Shown here: in pieces, positions 32,990 through 41,794 of the stretch | Layout: every line of letters starts with the position of its first letter | Position numbering within the stretch: position 1 is the first letter of the stretch | From: an uncultured Myxococcales bacterium | Lineage (GTDB): Bacteria > Myxococcota_A > UBA9042 > CAIXZC01 | NCBI GenBank assembly: GCA_903895725.1 | Contig: CAITUV010000064.1 | Location: 22,678-86,677 of the forward strand | Length of the DNA: 64,000 nt | Direction of reading: 5' to 3' | Made by a program: the position numbers and the translations under genes | Notes under the pieces: model-generated | The model's database searches: none | What the model was told of the DNA's origin: nothing | Seen by the model: only the letters and a program-made list of their open reading frames with translations

Positions 32990-34387
32990 TTACGGCAGGC
33001 ACCCCCAGAACGCACCGCAGTCCGGCAGGCCGCCGATTGCACACTGGAGCGTCTCCAGCCCGAACATGCCCAATGCACAGAAGTAGTAGTCGATGAACTC
33101 GGGCGTCACGGTGGCCAGCGGGGTCTCGGGCGGAGGCGGGCAGTCCACGAATCCCTGCTTCAGCTTGGTGCAGTCGGCACCGGACAGTGCGGGTCCGGTC
33201 GAGCACAGGCTGGCCAACCCCTTGTCGTTCTTGGTGAGGTACTCCTTGATCTGGGTGCAGGACATCATCGCCACCTGAGCGATCGCCTCCGGGGACTTCT
33301 GGCAGTTCAGGTTCATGAATTCGCCGAATCCGACCTTGTAGGGTGCGATGTTGGGGCATTCGCCGGCCAGGCAGTCGAAGATCTTCTTCACCGAGTCGGC
33401 GCAGGAGCCGGGCTCGACGGTGCACACCTCCAGCAGGGTCAGGCTGTAGGGCACCAGCAGCGTGATGAGGTCGTTGCAGTCCTGGATCTTGGCGGGGTCG
33501 ATGATCCCTTCCACGGGCGGGTACTGCCCGCAAGTGGTCATGCAGTTGGATGGCATCTGCGAGAGCTCGGGCTCGGCAAGCCCGCACATCTCCACCATGC
33601 ACGGGATGAGGTAGTAGCACAGGTCATCGCAGGTCTTGATGACCGAGACGCCGGGCTGGAACCAGCTCAGGTGGGTGACGGATGCGGTCAGCTTCTGTCC
33701 ATCCGACGACGTGCCCAGCGCCTCCCATGGCTTGTCCTTGCCCTCGGCCGTGAAGACGGAGACGAAGCCCGGTCCCGCCGGCTCGTCCAGCAGGAACGTC
33801 AGCGTGGCGGGCTTGAGGAACTTGGTGCCAGCGGGGCCGATGTCGACGGCCTTGCCTGCTGCGGCAAAGCTCCCCTTGTGCGGCGATGTGACTTCGGACA
33901 TGGTGAACACGACGGTCTTGTCCAGCGCACCGGCCGGGATGACGAGCTTGGCCCCGGCGGGCCCCTCGACCTCGCCCCCATCCGGTCCCACAACGGCCGC
34001 CGGCACTCCGGTGTCTTCCGCCGGCACGTCGATCTGGCCGTCCGGGAGCACGAGATCCTGGGGCTCCACGCCGTCCCCCGGGGTCACCGTGTCGTCGGGT
34101 GCCTGCAGGTCAGCGGGTTCCGTTCCGTCCGCCGGCGTGGTGGTGTCGCCGGGTATTGCCCCGTCCGTCGGTACCGCAGTGTCCTGCGTCGCTTCATCCG
34201 CCGGTTGTCGGCCATCGCCGCTGCCGTCACTCGGCAACCTCTGGTCCGGTGGGACGGCGTCCACGAGGCCGTCTCCGGAAGTCTGGTCCTGCCCCCTGGC
34301 GTCGGTCTTCTTGTCCCCGCCGCCACAGGCCGCCAGCACCGCTGCAAGCACCACGACGAACCCTGCCTTTCGAAGATAGGTCTGCAT
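32990..34387 (-). CDS. ZU5-like domain lipoprotein
   Basis: The 465-residue lipoprotein starts at the ATG at 34387 behind GGAGGGGG; the signal ends in LAAVLAACGGG. An Asp/Thr/Pro-rich linker (about 25-140) leads into a ZU5-like beta domain (about 145-240; GPDGGEVEGPAGAKLVIPAG, then FTMSEV). The C-terminal half (about 260-465) is helical with many regularly spaced Cys (TCDDLCYYLIPCMVEMC and more), so probably disulfide-bonded outside the cell. The ZU5 call rests on the GGxV...IPAGAL signature. Function is unknown; it is one more member of the surface lipoprotein set in this region. Confidence 0.82.
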   Translation of the reverse strand: MQTYLRKAGFVVVLAAVLAACGGGDKKTDARGQDQTSGDGLVDAVPPDQRLPSDGSGDGRQPADEATQDTAVPTDGAIPGDTTTPADGTEPADLQAPDDTVTPGDGVEPQDLVLPDGQIDVPAEDTGVPAAVVGPDGGEVEGPAGAKLVIPAGALDKTVVFTMSEVTSPHKGSFAAAGKAVDIGPAGTKFLKPATLTFLLDEPAGPGFVSVFTAEGKDKPWEALGTSSDGQKLTASVTHLSWFQPGVSVIKTCDDLCYYLIPCMVEMCGLAEPELSQMPSNCMTTCGQYPPVEGIIDPAKIQDCNDLITLLVPYSLTLLEVCTVEPGSCADSVKKIFDCLAGECPNIAPYKVGFGEFMNLNCQKSPEAIAQVAMMSCTQIKEYLTKNDKGLASLCSTGPALSGADCTKLKQGFVDCPPPPETPLATVTPEFIDYYFCALGMFGLETLQCAIGGLPDCGAFWGCLP

Positions 34388-34448
34388 CGCCCCCTCCATG
34401 GCAAGAAACAATTCGGCCCGTTGTCGCACCAGCGATCTTCCTGACTGC

Positions 34449-34478
34449 AGTATCCTCCGGAAACGAGAGCCGTGTCAA
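34449..34478 (-). promoter_or_regulatory. Candidate sigma70 promoter for the ZU5 lipoprotein
   Basis: Minus-strand TTGACA (34473-34478) and GATACT (34449-34454) are 18 bp apart, about 60 bp before the ATG. The -35 contains the TGA stop of lysAC. Confidence 0.5.
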
Positions 34479-37114
34479 CGTTCCCGGCGCATGCCCGAAC
34501 TGGGGGAGGTTCGGCTTGGAAGGAAGGACTCGGCGGCCGGACGGCGCAGGTTGTAGGTGGAGCTCATGGCACGGCCATAGGCCCCGGCGGTGGCGATGAG
34601 GAGCACGTCTCCTTCTTCCGTGTGGGGCATGGGGCGGCCGGCACCGAGCACGTCCCCTGACTCACAGATGGGGCCGACGATGCTGGCGGTCTGGATCGAA
34701 GGCTCCTGGAAGCGGCTGAGGTTCACGATGTGGTGGTAGGCGCCGTACAGGGCGGGCCGGATGAGGGTGTTCATGCCGACATCCGCTCCGATGTACAGCT
34801 GGTTTCCCTTGCGCTTGAGCTGAGTCGCCGAAGCGAGGAGCACGCCGGCCCGACCGACGAGGAAGCGTCCCGGCTCAAGCCAGAGGTCAAAGCGTGGGTA
34901 GGCCTGCTTGACTTCCTCCAGTCCCTGGCGGACGGCCTCCAGGTCCAGTGGTGCCTGCCCCGGCTTCTCCGGGATGCCGAGCCCTCCGCCGAGGTCGAGG
35001 ACTCGTGCGGCGGGGAACCGCTCGGCCATGCGCACGAGGAAGCGGGCATTCTCACGCCAGTTGTCCGGAGAGAGGATTCCGCTGCCGGTGTGCGCGTGCA
35101 GGCCCACCACCTGAGCTCCGGCACTTGCGGCCAGCTCCGAAAGCTCGTCGACCTGCTCCGGCGGGATGCCGAACTTCGACTGGACCCCTGCGGTATGGAC
35201 GTGCTTGTGATGCCCTCGGCCGGCCCCCGGGTCGAGACGGACGAAGACTTCTTTTCGTGCAAACAGCTCCGGCCATGCCTGCAGCGGGTGGAGGTTGTCG
35301 AGCGTCACGATGGCCTGGGCAGCAAAGGCAGCCTCGTACTCGGCCCTCGGGGCGAAGTTGGGGGTGAACAGGAGGCGGTTCGGCTCCAGGTTCGGGAACA
35401 GCTTGAGGAGCCGCTGCAGCTCGCCCGTGGACACGCACTCGAAGCCCAGTCCGGCCGCGTGGAAGCGCTGGAGTATCCGCTCGTTGAAGTTGGCCTTGAC
35501 CGCGTAGAAGACGCGACTGACGGGAGAAAGTCCCTGCAAGGCGGCCACGGCCTCGTCCAACGTCTCCTCGTCATAGACGAGCTGCGGAGTGCCGTTCGAA
35601 GCGGCCAGCTCGAGCAGCTCGTTGCGCCGCTCCTTCCACCAGGCGCCGGCCACGTCTGCGGCATCGTCCTGCTGCCCCTTGACGAGCTGCTGCCAGGTCG
35701 GTCCGAGGTCGGAGTCCTCCAGGCGCTGGCCGAAGAAGAGCTTGTGCACCTCAGCGGCCAGGCGGTCCACGTCTTCGGCGCCGACCACGAGGGAGAGGTT
35801 GAGGTCGCTGGCAGCCTGGGACACGAGGTGGACCTGCTTCTCGCTGAAGACCTCGAGCGCGGGGCCGAGCTGATGGAGGATGGCTCGGATGTTCCTCCCC
35901 ACGATGCCGACCGCGGCGCAGGGGGAAACGACCCTGGCCCGGCAGTAGGCCGACAGGTCGCTGATGAGAGGACGCAGCGTCTCCTCATCGGTCGGGTTGG
36001 CGGTGGGGTCGAGCGTGACGGTCACGTTGGTCTCGCTCGTGCTCACCAGGTCGACCGACAGCCCGTGCCGCTTGAAGCAGCCGAACACGTCGGCCAGGAA
36101 GCCCACCTGCTGCCACATGCCGACCGTGTCCATGGAGATCAGGGTGACGCCGCGCTTGACCGAGACGGCCTTCACCTGGGCATCGTGGTTGGGGGTGGCA
36201 TGGGAGATGACCGTTCCCCGGGCGTCGGGGTGGAACGTATCCTTCAGGAGGATCGGAATCGCTGCGGCCTTCAGGGGCAGGATGCACCGGGGGTGGAGCA
36301 CCTTGGCACCGGTAGTTACGATCTCCTGAGCTTCCTCGTAGTCCAGGCAGCGCAGCATGCGGGCTTGCGGGATGATCCTCGGGTCGGCGGAGAAGATCCC
36401 CGGAACGTCGGTCCAGATCTCGCACCGGGTCGCTGCCAGACGGGCGGCCAGGTAGGCTGCCGACGTGTCGGAACCGCCTCGGCCCAGGAGGACCGTGTCC
36501 CCGTTTGCGGCACGGGCGATGAACCCCTGCGTCACGAGGACCTCGTCGGGCATGGCACCGAGGCGAGCCTTGAGCCCCTCGTCCTCTCCGCCGGCGCAGG
36601 TGGCGGACAGGTAGGCCCGCCTGGGGCTCGTCTCCACGTCCTCACTGCTGACGAGGCACCCACGGACGTCCAGCCAGCCTGCGGAGAGGCCGTTGGCCTG
36701 CAGATACGCGGCCCCGAGGCGGGTGCTCATGGACTCGCCCAGCGCCATGAGCTCGGCCTTGAGGCGCGGGCTGACCTCTCCAATCAGGGAGATCCCCGTG
36801 ACGATTCGGTCCAGCTTCGCCAGGTCGCCGTCCAGGAGCCCCTCGACCGGCACGCAAAGCGATGCGGCGAGCTCCCGGTGCCGAAGGACGAGTCTTTCGT
36901 GCGTGGCCGCGTGCCGCCCCTCGAGGGCTTCCTGCGACAACCGCTCGAGCATGTCCGAAATGCCGGAAAGGGCGGACAGGACCAGCAGGGGCCGCAGCCC
37001 TTCCGAGAGACGCAGGCGGGTCTGCTCGGCAATGGTCTCCCAGGTCTCCCGGGAGGATACCGAGGTCCCTCCGAACTTCAGAACGACCCAGGGTTGCGAA
37101 GCCTTGTGCAACAT
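34475..37114 (-). CDS. lysAC: Bifunctional aspartate kinase / diaminopimelate decarboxylase
   Basis: The 879-residue fusion joins the first and last enzymes of lysine synthesis. The N-terminal half (about 1-465) is an aspartokinase: VVLKFGGTSVSS, LLGRGGSDTSAAYLA, and an ACT-type regulatory region (ISMDTVGMWQQVGFLADVF) likely to sense lysine. The C-terminal half (about 490-870) is a PLP-dependent fold III decarboxylase: YAVKANFN holds the PLP lysine, HAHTGSGI, LDLGGGLGIP and GPICESGDVLG complete the site. Such fusions are known in Xanthomonadaceae and scattered lineages. The ATG at 37114 has CGGAG 6-7 nt upstream. Its substrate branch connects with DapF at 6 kb. It is divergent from the FG-GAP lipoprotein. 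Confidence 0.95.
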   Translation of the reverse strand: MLHKASQPWVVLKFGGTSVSSRETWETIAEQTRLRLSEGLRPLLVLSALSGISDMLERLSQEALEGRHAATHERLVLRHRELAASLCVPVEGLLDGDLAKLDRIVTGISLIGEVSPRLKAELMALGESMSTRLGAAYLQANGLSAGWLDVRGCLVSSEDVETSPRRAYLSATCAGGEDEGLKARLGAMPDEVLVTQGFIARAANGDTVLLGRGGSDTSAAYLAARLAATRCEIWTDVPGIFSADPRIIPQARMLRCLDYEEAQEIVTTGAKVLHPRCILPLKAAAIPILLKDTFHPDARGTVISHATPNHDAQVKAVSVKRGVTLISMDTVGMWQQVGFLADVFGCFKRHGLSVDLVSTSETNVTVTLDPTANPTDEETLRPLISDLSAYCRARVVSPCAAVGIVGRNIRAILHQLGPALEVFSEKQVHLVSQAASDLNLSLVVGAEDVDRLAAEVHKLFFGQRLEDSDLGPTWQQLVKGQQDDAADVAGAWWKERRNELLELAASNGTPQLVYDEETLDEAVAALQGLSPVSRVFYAVKANFNERILQRFHAAGLGFECVSTGELQRLLKLFPNLEPNRLLFTPNFAPRAEYEAAFAAQAIVTLDNLHPLQAWPELFARKEVFVRLDPGAGRGHHKHVHTAGVQSKFGIPPEQVDELSELAASAGAQVVGLHAHTGSGILSPDNWRENARFLVRMAERFPAARVLDLGGGLGIPEKPGQAPLDLEAVRQGLEEVKQAYPRFDLWLEPGRFLVGRAGVLLASATQLKRKGNQLYIGADVGMNTLIRPALYGAYHHIVNLSRFQEPSIQTASIVGPICESGDVLGAGRPMPHTEEGDVLLIATAGAYGRAMSSTYNLRRPAAESFLPSRTSPSSGMRRER

Positions 37115-37271
37115 TCGTCACTCCGTTCAATGAGGAAACGAGGGCGTTTTGTGCCACGGTTCCGTCTCAGACGCAATGCGGGAAGCACCAAGGCGGCCCT
37201 TGAGGCTGGAATGGCGACGTGGAATCGGGTACAACTGCCTTGCGGAATTCGCACCTCTGGAGGGAGCCGAG

Positions 37272-39335
37272 ATGAGACCGACCGTGCTTTCGTTCGTGCT
37301 GGCGTTGGCCCTGGGCTGTAGCGGGAATGGCGGGGACCAGGACACATCCCCCAAGCAGGAGATCCGGTTGCCGGGCGATGCCGCCGAGACGGCCGGCCCG
37401 GGAGACGTCTCCACCGATGGAGCGCCCCCGGACGCCCCTCCCCCGGATTCGGTTGCCGTCGATGCCGTAGAACCCGACGAGGTCACTCCCATCGTGTGCG
37501 ACAAGCCGGGCTACGAATGGTCGCCAGGCACGCCGATCTTCGAAGAGAAGACCGAGCAGTGGGGCCTCAAGGACGTACGGGCGGTGCGCTTCAGCGTGCT
37601 CGATTTCAACCACGACGGGTGGCCGGACCTTGCAGCCCGTATCGGGTCCGGAGACGACTTCTCGGAGGGGGGCACCCGGGTCTTCTGGCTGCTCCAGAAC
37701 GACGGTGGCAAAGGGTTCAAGGACGTGACGAAAGCCTCGGGGCTGTTCCAGATGCGCTACGGCACGGACCCGAACAAAGGGCGGCCGGGGGACGTGCTTG
37801 CGGCCGGGGACGTGGACAACGACGGCGACCTGGACATCGCGACCGCAGTGGCCAAACACAAGCTCGAGGACAACCAGGAAACGTCGGAGCTGATGCTGAA
37901 CAACGGCGACGGAACCTTTGCACTGGGTCCCAAGGAGAACGCTTTCCGGGAGGAGGGGCAATACTCGGTTCCGGCCGGCGTGACGTTCACCGACTTCGAC
38001 CGGGACGGACTGCTGGACATCTGGATGGTGCACAACATGGTGGGCGGCACGAACCAGCCGCTCCAGGACCGGCTCTTCAAGGGGACCGGCAATGCCATGC
38101 ACAAGGAAGTGACCTACAAGTACGGGCTCAAGACCCTGCCCTGGCTGCTACCCCCCGTGGATCTCAACGCGGGCAAGGGGCATTCCTGGGCCTGGTCGTC
38201 GGCCGCGTGCGACTTCAACAACGACGGCTCACCCGACCTGCTGGCGGCGTCCTACGGCCGAGCCCCGAACCACCTGTGGCAAGGGGGCAGCGCGGACAAC
38301 TTCTGGGTCTTCACGAACCGCTCGGTGGCGTCGGGGTATGCGTATGACGACCGCATGGACTGGAGCGACAACGAGTCGGCCCGCTGCTTCTGCAAGCTCC
38401 ACCCCGATGCCGAAGACTGCGAGGGGGTCCCGCCGCCCCAGTACACCAAGTGCGAGACCGATGCGGACATCTTCCGTTGGGACCATACCATGGACCGGGA
38501 ACCCTGGCGGCTGGGCGGCAACAGCGCTCAGAGCACCTGCGAGGACGTCAACAACGACGGATTCCTGGACATCTTCACCGGCGAGATCGTGCACTGGGAC
38601 GTGGGCTCCAGCTCCGACCCGGCCGAGCTCATGCTCAATACCGGCGAAGGGGACATCCGCTTCGAGCGCCCGGGCAACGAGGTCACGGGCCTGACCAAGT
38701 TCCACGAGTTCATCGACTGGAACGACGGCGACATGAGCAACCAGGTCTTCGACTTCGACAACGACGGCTGGATGGACATCTACGTGGGCGATTCGGACTA
38801 CCCGTACTGCCGGGGATACCTTTACCACCAGGTGGCACCGGAGAAGTTCGAGGAGGTGGCGCTCGAGGACTTCTTCGAGCACCTGCGAAGCCACGGCGTC
38901 GCGGCCGCGGACTTCGACCGGGACGGAGACATGGACCTCGTGGTCGGGCACTCGCTCATGCGGTGCGGCGGCGACTACCTCGACGACTGCTACGAAGAGC
39001 CCATCGCCCGCTTCTTCGAGAACAAGGTCGGAAGTCAGGGCAACTGGCTGCAGATCCGGCTGGAAGGGACGGGCGGCAGCAACCGCTCGGCCATCGGGGC
39101 GCAGGTGCGGGTCACCACGAGCGAGTACACCACCGTGCGTGAGGTCGACGGCGGTTACGGCCACTTCAACACGCAGAAGGACATGGTGCTCCACTTCGGG
39201 CTGGGCAAGGACTGCGCCGCGGATGTCGAGGTCCGCTGGCCCGATGCCGACCTGACCACCCAGACCTTCAAGCTGCTCGGCAACCAGCGCTACACGGTCA
39301 AGCAGGGGGAAGAGCCCAAGGAGTGGAAGCTGTAG
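37272..39335 (+). CDS. FG-GAP/VCBS-repeat lipoprotein with ASPIC/UnbV domain
   Basis: The 687-residue lipoprotein starts at the ATG at 37272 (GGAGGGAG upstream) with a signal ending LALALGCSG. After an Asp/Pro linker, repeated beta-propeller blades carry Ca-binding signatures: LDFNHDGWPDLAA, GDVDNDGDLDIAT, FDRDGLLDIWMV, FDNDGWMDIYVG and FDRDGDMDLVVG. The last 110 residues form an ASPIC/UnbV domain (GSNRSAIGAQVRVTT, HFGLGKD, VEVRWPD), as in CRTAC1-like proteins. This points to an extracellular integrin-like propeller; the ligand is unknown. Confidence 0.9.
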   Translation: MRPTVLSFVLALALGCSGNGGDQDTSPKQEIRLPGDAAETAGPGDVSTDGAPPDAPPPDSVAVDAVEPDEVTPIVCDKPGYEWSPGTPIFEEKTEQWGLKDVRAVRFSVLDFNHDGWPDLAARIGSGDDFSEGGTRVFWLLQNDGGKGFKDVTKASGLFQMRYGTDPNKGRPGDVLAAGDVDNDGDLDIATAVAKHKLEDNQETSELMLNNGDGTFALGPKENAFREEGQYSVPAGVTFTDFDRDGLLDIWMVHNMVGGTNQPLQDRLFKGTGNAMHKEVTYKYGLKTLPWLLPPVDLNAGKGHSWAWSSAACDFNNDGSPDLLAASYGRAPNHLWQGGSADNFWVFTNRSVASGYAYDDRMDWSDNESARCFCKLHPDAEDCEGVPPPQYTKCETDADIFRWDHTMDREPWRLGGNSAQSTCEDVNNDGFLDIFTGEIVHWDVGSSSDPAELMLNTGEGDIRFERPGNEVTGLTKFHEFIDWNDGDMSNQVFDFDNDGWMDIYVGDSDYPYCRGYLYHQVAPEKFEEVALEDFFEHLRSHGVAAADFDRDGDMDLVVGHSLMRCGGDYLDDCYEEPIARFFENKVGSQGNWLQIRLEGTGGSNRSAIGAQVRVTTSEYTTVREVDGGYGHFNTQKDMVLHFGLGKDCAADVEVRWPDADLTTQTFKLLGNQRYTVKQGEEPKEWKL

Positions 39336-39349
39336 GATGGTCATGACGC

Positions 39350-39448
39350 CACGCCAAAGCCTCGTGCGGAGGGGGACGAAGTCACGCCGAAGCCTTGTGC
39401 AGAGGTGTAGAAAGTCACGCCAAAGCCTTGTGCAGAGGGGGACGGTCG
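39350..39448. repeat. 33-bp direct repeats, 3 copies
   Basis: Three contiguous 33-bp units begin CACGCCAAAGCC / CACGCCGAAGCC / CACGCCAAAGCC at 39350, 39383 and 39416. They sit just after the FG-GAP gene. The rest of the gap up to 39650 holds only a candidate promoter. Confidence 0.8.
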
Positions 39449-39542
39449 CCGGCTGACCGGGCCTCCGCAGCGACGCGTCCCGCAGTGACGGTCCTGGGCT
39501 TCGGTGCGTGACGAGCGCCGCCACTACCTCCCGAGCTGTGCC

Positions 39543-39572
39543 TTGACTTTGGAGGGCGCATTCCGGTAGACA
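39543..39572 (+). promoter_or_regulatory. Candidate promoter for the TSP3 protein
   Basis: TTGACT (39543-39548) and TAGACA (39567-39572) are 18 bp apart, about 80 bp upstream of the ATG at 39651. Confidence 0.4.
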
Positions 39573-39650
39573 GGGATCGGGAAGATTTGGGTCAATCGGA
39601 CACTGGGAAGAATCGATGCGCTATCGCTCTGACAAAAGGGGGGAAGCCTG

Positions 39651-41597
39651 ATGAAATCCGTCGTGGTGGCATTGGTCACGGCATTTGCCGTGCTGTCCCT
39701 GGGTGCTGCTCCGGTCGGTGCCGCCGGCCTCAACGTGGGCGGGTACATCGTCCAGGGTTCGCAGGTGGACCGGTGGTACTTCAGCATTGGCCAGACCACC
39801 TACATGGAGTTCGACGTCCGGGCGTACGAGAAGGACTGGTGCTGGGGTTGGACGTACGCGATGTTTGGAACGGGGTACGGGGATGACCGACTGGACAGTC
39901 ACATCTACCTGTTCCGGGTGGACGGGTCCTACCTGGCCAGCAACGACAACTGCAGCATCTACCCGGCCTCGGGCTCGTTCTACGAGTGTTCCAAGTTCGG
40001 GATGACTCCGAAGGGCTACGGCTCGTACGACGCTTCGCGCAGCAACTACGATTCCTACCTGGGCCTCTGGCTGCAGCCCGGGGAGTACATGCTGTCCATC
40101 GGAGCTTCCTACCTGGGAATGGCGGATGCCTGGGACGGGCTCAAGGAAAACGACTTGCGCGGGTACCAGGGCGGATACAGTCTGGGCTTCAAGGCCGGCG
40201 GCACCGTCATGCCGGTGGTGATGCCATTCCAGGAATGGCTCGACCTGAACGCCAATCATGCCCCGTTGGCGGGGAGTGCCTCGGCGTCCCCTTTGGCGGG
40301 CTCGGACACCGGCTTCGAGCTGACCGCACAGGTTTCGGACGATGACGGCGATTCCCTGACCTGGGAATGGACACACGACCTGGCCGTGGTATGTGCCGGC
40401 GAGATCGATACCCCTGATGACGGGTCCGCACTCGCGCTTCCCGCGTGCCAGGTGGAGGGTCTGGCTCCCGGCGAGCACCTGTTCGTGCTGCAGGTTTCCG
40501 ATCCCCAGGGCCTGGCCGGCGAGAGCACGGTCCAGGTGCTCGTCGTGGACGAATGCCCGGGCTTCGACGATCATCTCGACGCGGACGGCGACGGTACTGC
40601 GGACGGCTGCGACGCCTGCCCGTCGGACGTCTATGGCGACAGCGACGGCGACGGCACCTGCGACTCGTCGGATCCCTGCTATCTGGATGCGGAGAATGAC
40701 TCTGACGGCGATGACCTCTGCGCCAACGTGGATCCGTGTCCTCTGGACCCGGCCAACGATGCGGACGGGGACGGCGTCTGCGCCAATCAGGATCCCTGCC
40801 CCCAGGACGCTTTCAACGATGCGGACGGGGACGGCGTCTGCGGGAATCTGGATGCGTGCCCCGGAGGCGACGACGGAGCCGACGCGGACGGAGATGGCAC
40901 GGCGGACTTTTGCGACCTGTGCCCCATCGATCCCCTCAACGATGCAGACGACGACGGTCTGTGTGCCCATGAAGACCCGTGTCCACTGGACCCGGCCAAC
41001 GATGTCGACGGAGACGGGCTGTGTGCGAACGACGACGCCTGCCCTCTGGATGCAGACAATGATGCTGACGGGGACGGCGTCTGCGGAGACACGGACCCCT
41101 GCCCGGTCGACTCGGCCAACGATGCCGACGGCGATGGGCTGTGCGAGTCCAGCGACAACTGTCCGTCGGTGGCCAACACGAACCAGGCCAACATGGACGG
41201 CGACACATATGGAGATGCGTGTGAGCCGGACAATGACGAGGACGGCGTCATCGACGATTTCGACAACTGCCCTCTGGACGGGAATGCCAACCAGCTCGAT
41301 TCCGATGGGGATGGGACCGGGGACGCCTGCGACGCGGATGACGACGGGGACGGAATCGTGGACGGCCAGGATGTCTGCCTGGGAACCCTGTCGGGAAGCC
41401 CGGTCCTTGCCGACGGTTGTTCCGTGGAACAGGAGTGTGCCTGCGCTGCCGCGTGGAAGAACCACGGCGCATACGTGGGCTGCGTGGCCAAGGCCTCCGA
41501 GTGGCTCCTCGCAGCCGGGAAGATCAGCCAGGCCCAGAAAGATGCCCTTTGCTCGGCAGCCGGCAAATCGGCCTGCGGTGACAGGAAGAAGCCGTAG
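39651..41597 (+). CDS. Secreted TSP3-repeat protein
   Basis: The 648-residue protein has a Sec signal cleaved near APVGAAG. An N-terminal jelly-roll-like domain follows (about 28-185; DRWYFSIGQTTYMEFDVRAY, LWLQPGEYMLSIGA), resembling the DVUA0089/PPC type. Next are an Ig-like segment (about 200-300; AQVSDDDGDSLTWEWT) and 12 or so short TSP3-like units, most of the form DPCPLDPANDADGDGVC (about 305-560). The Cys-containing C-terminal helical region (about 585-648) may be a capping or anchoring module. Ca2+ binding is predicted. Neighbours suggest a surface or matrix protein. Confidence 0.88.
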   Translation: MKSVVVALVTAFAVLSLGAAPVGAAGLNVGGYIVQGSQVDRWYFSIGQTTYMEFDVRAYEKDWCWGWTYAMFGTGYGDDRLDSHIYLFRVDGSYLASNDNCSIYPASGSFYECSKFGMTPKGYGSYDASRSNYDSYLGLWLQPGEYMLSIGASYLGMADAWDGLKENDLRGYQGGYSLGFKAGGTVMPVVMPFQEWLDLNANHAPLAGSASASPLAGSDTGFELTAQVSDDDGDSLTWEWTHDLAVVCAGEIDTPDDGSALALPACQVEGLAPGEHLFVLQVSDPQGLAGESTVQVLVVDECPGFDDHLDADGDGTADGCDACPSDVYGDSDGDGTCDSSDPCYLDAENDSDGDDLCANVDPCPLDPANDADGDGVCANQDPCPQDAFNDADGDGVCGNLDACPGGDDGADADGDGTADFCDLCPIDPLNDADDDGLCAHEDPCPLDPANDVDGDGLCANDDACPLDADNDADGDGVCGDTDPCPVDSANDADGDGLCESSDNCPSVANTNQANMDGDTYGDACEPDNDEDGVIDDFDNCPLDGNANQLDSDGDGTGDACDADDDGDGIVDGQDVCLGTLSGSPVLADGCSVEQECACAAAWKNHGAYVGCVAKASEWLLAAGKISQAQKDALCSAAGKSACGDRKKP

Positions 41598-41794
41598 GGA
41601 GACGATGGCTTCGTCGGCATGGAGGTCAAGAGGGACAAGCGAAGTCGCTGCATTGAGCAGATCCATCGGGCCCTGAGCGTTCCCGAGGACACGGGCTGCT
41701 GCTTGATTGGGGACCCGAACGACTGCGGCATCGGGCTTTGGCTCGTGAGGGGATGCAAGCCCGTGATGCAACGCGCGACTCGGTAGCGTCCCGG

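Noticed and set aside
32492..34444. A 650-residue plus-strand frame through the 51-bp array and the ZU5 gene
   Set aside because: It is antisense to a convincing lipoprotein gene; openness comes from the 51-bp period and GC bias.
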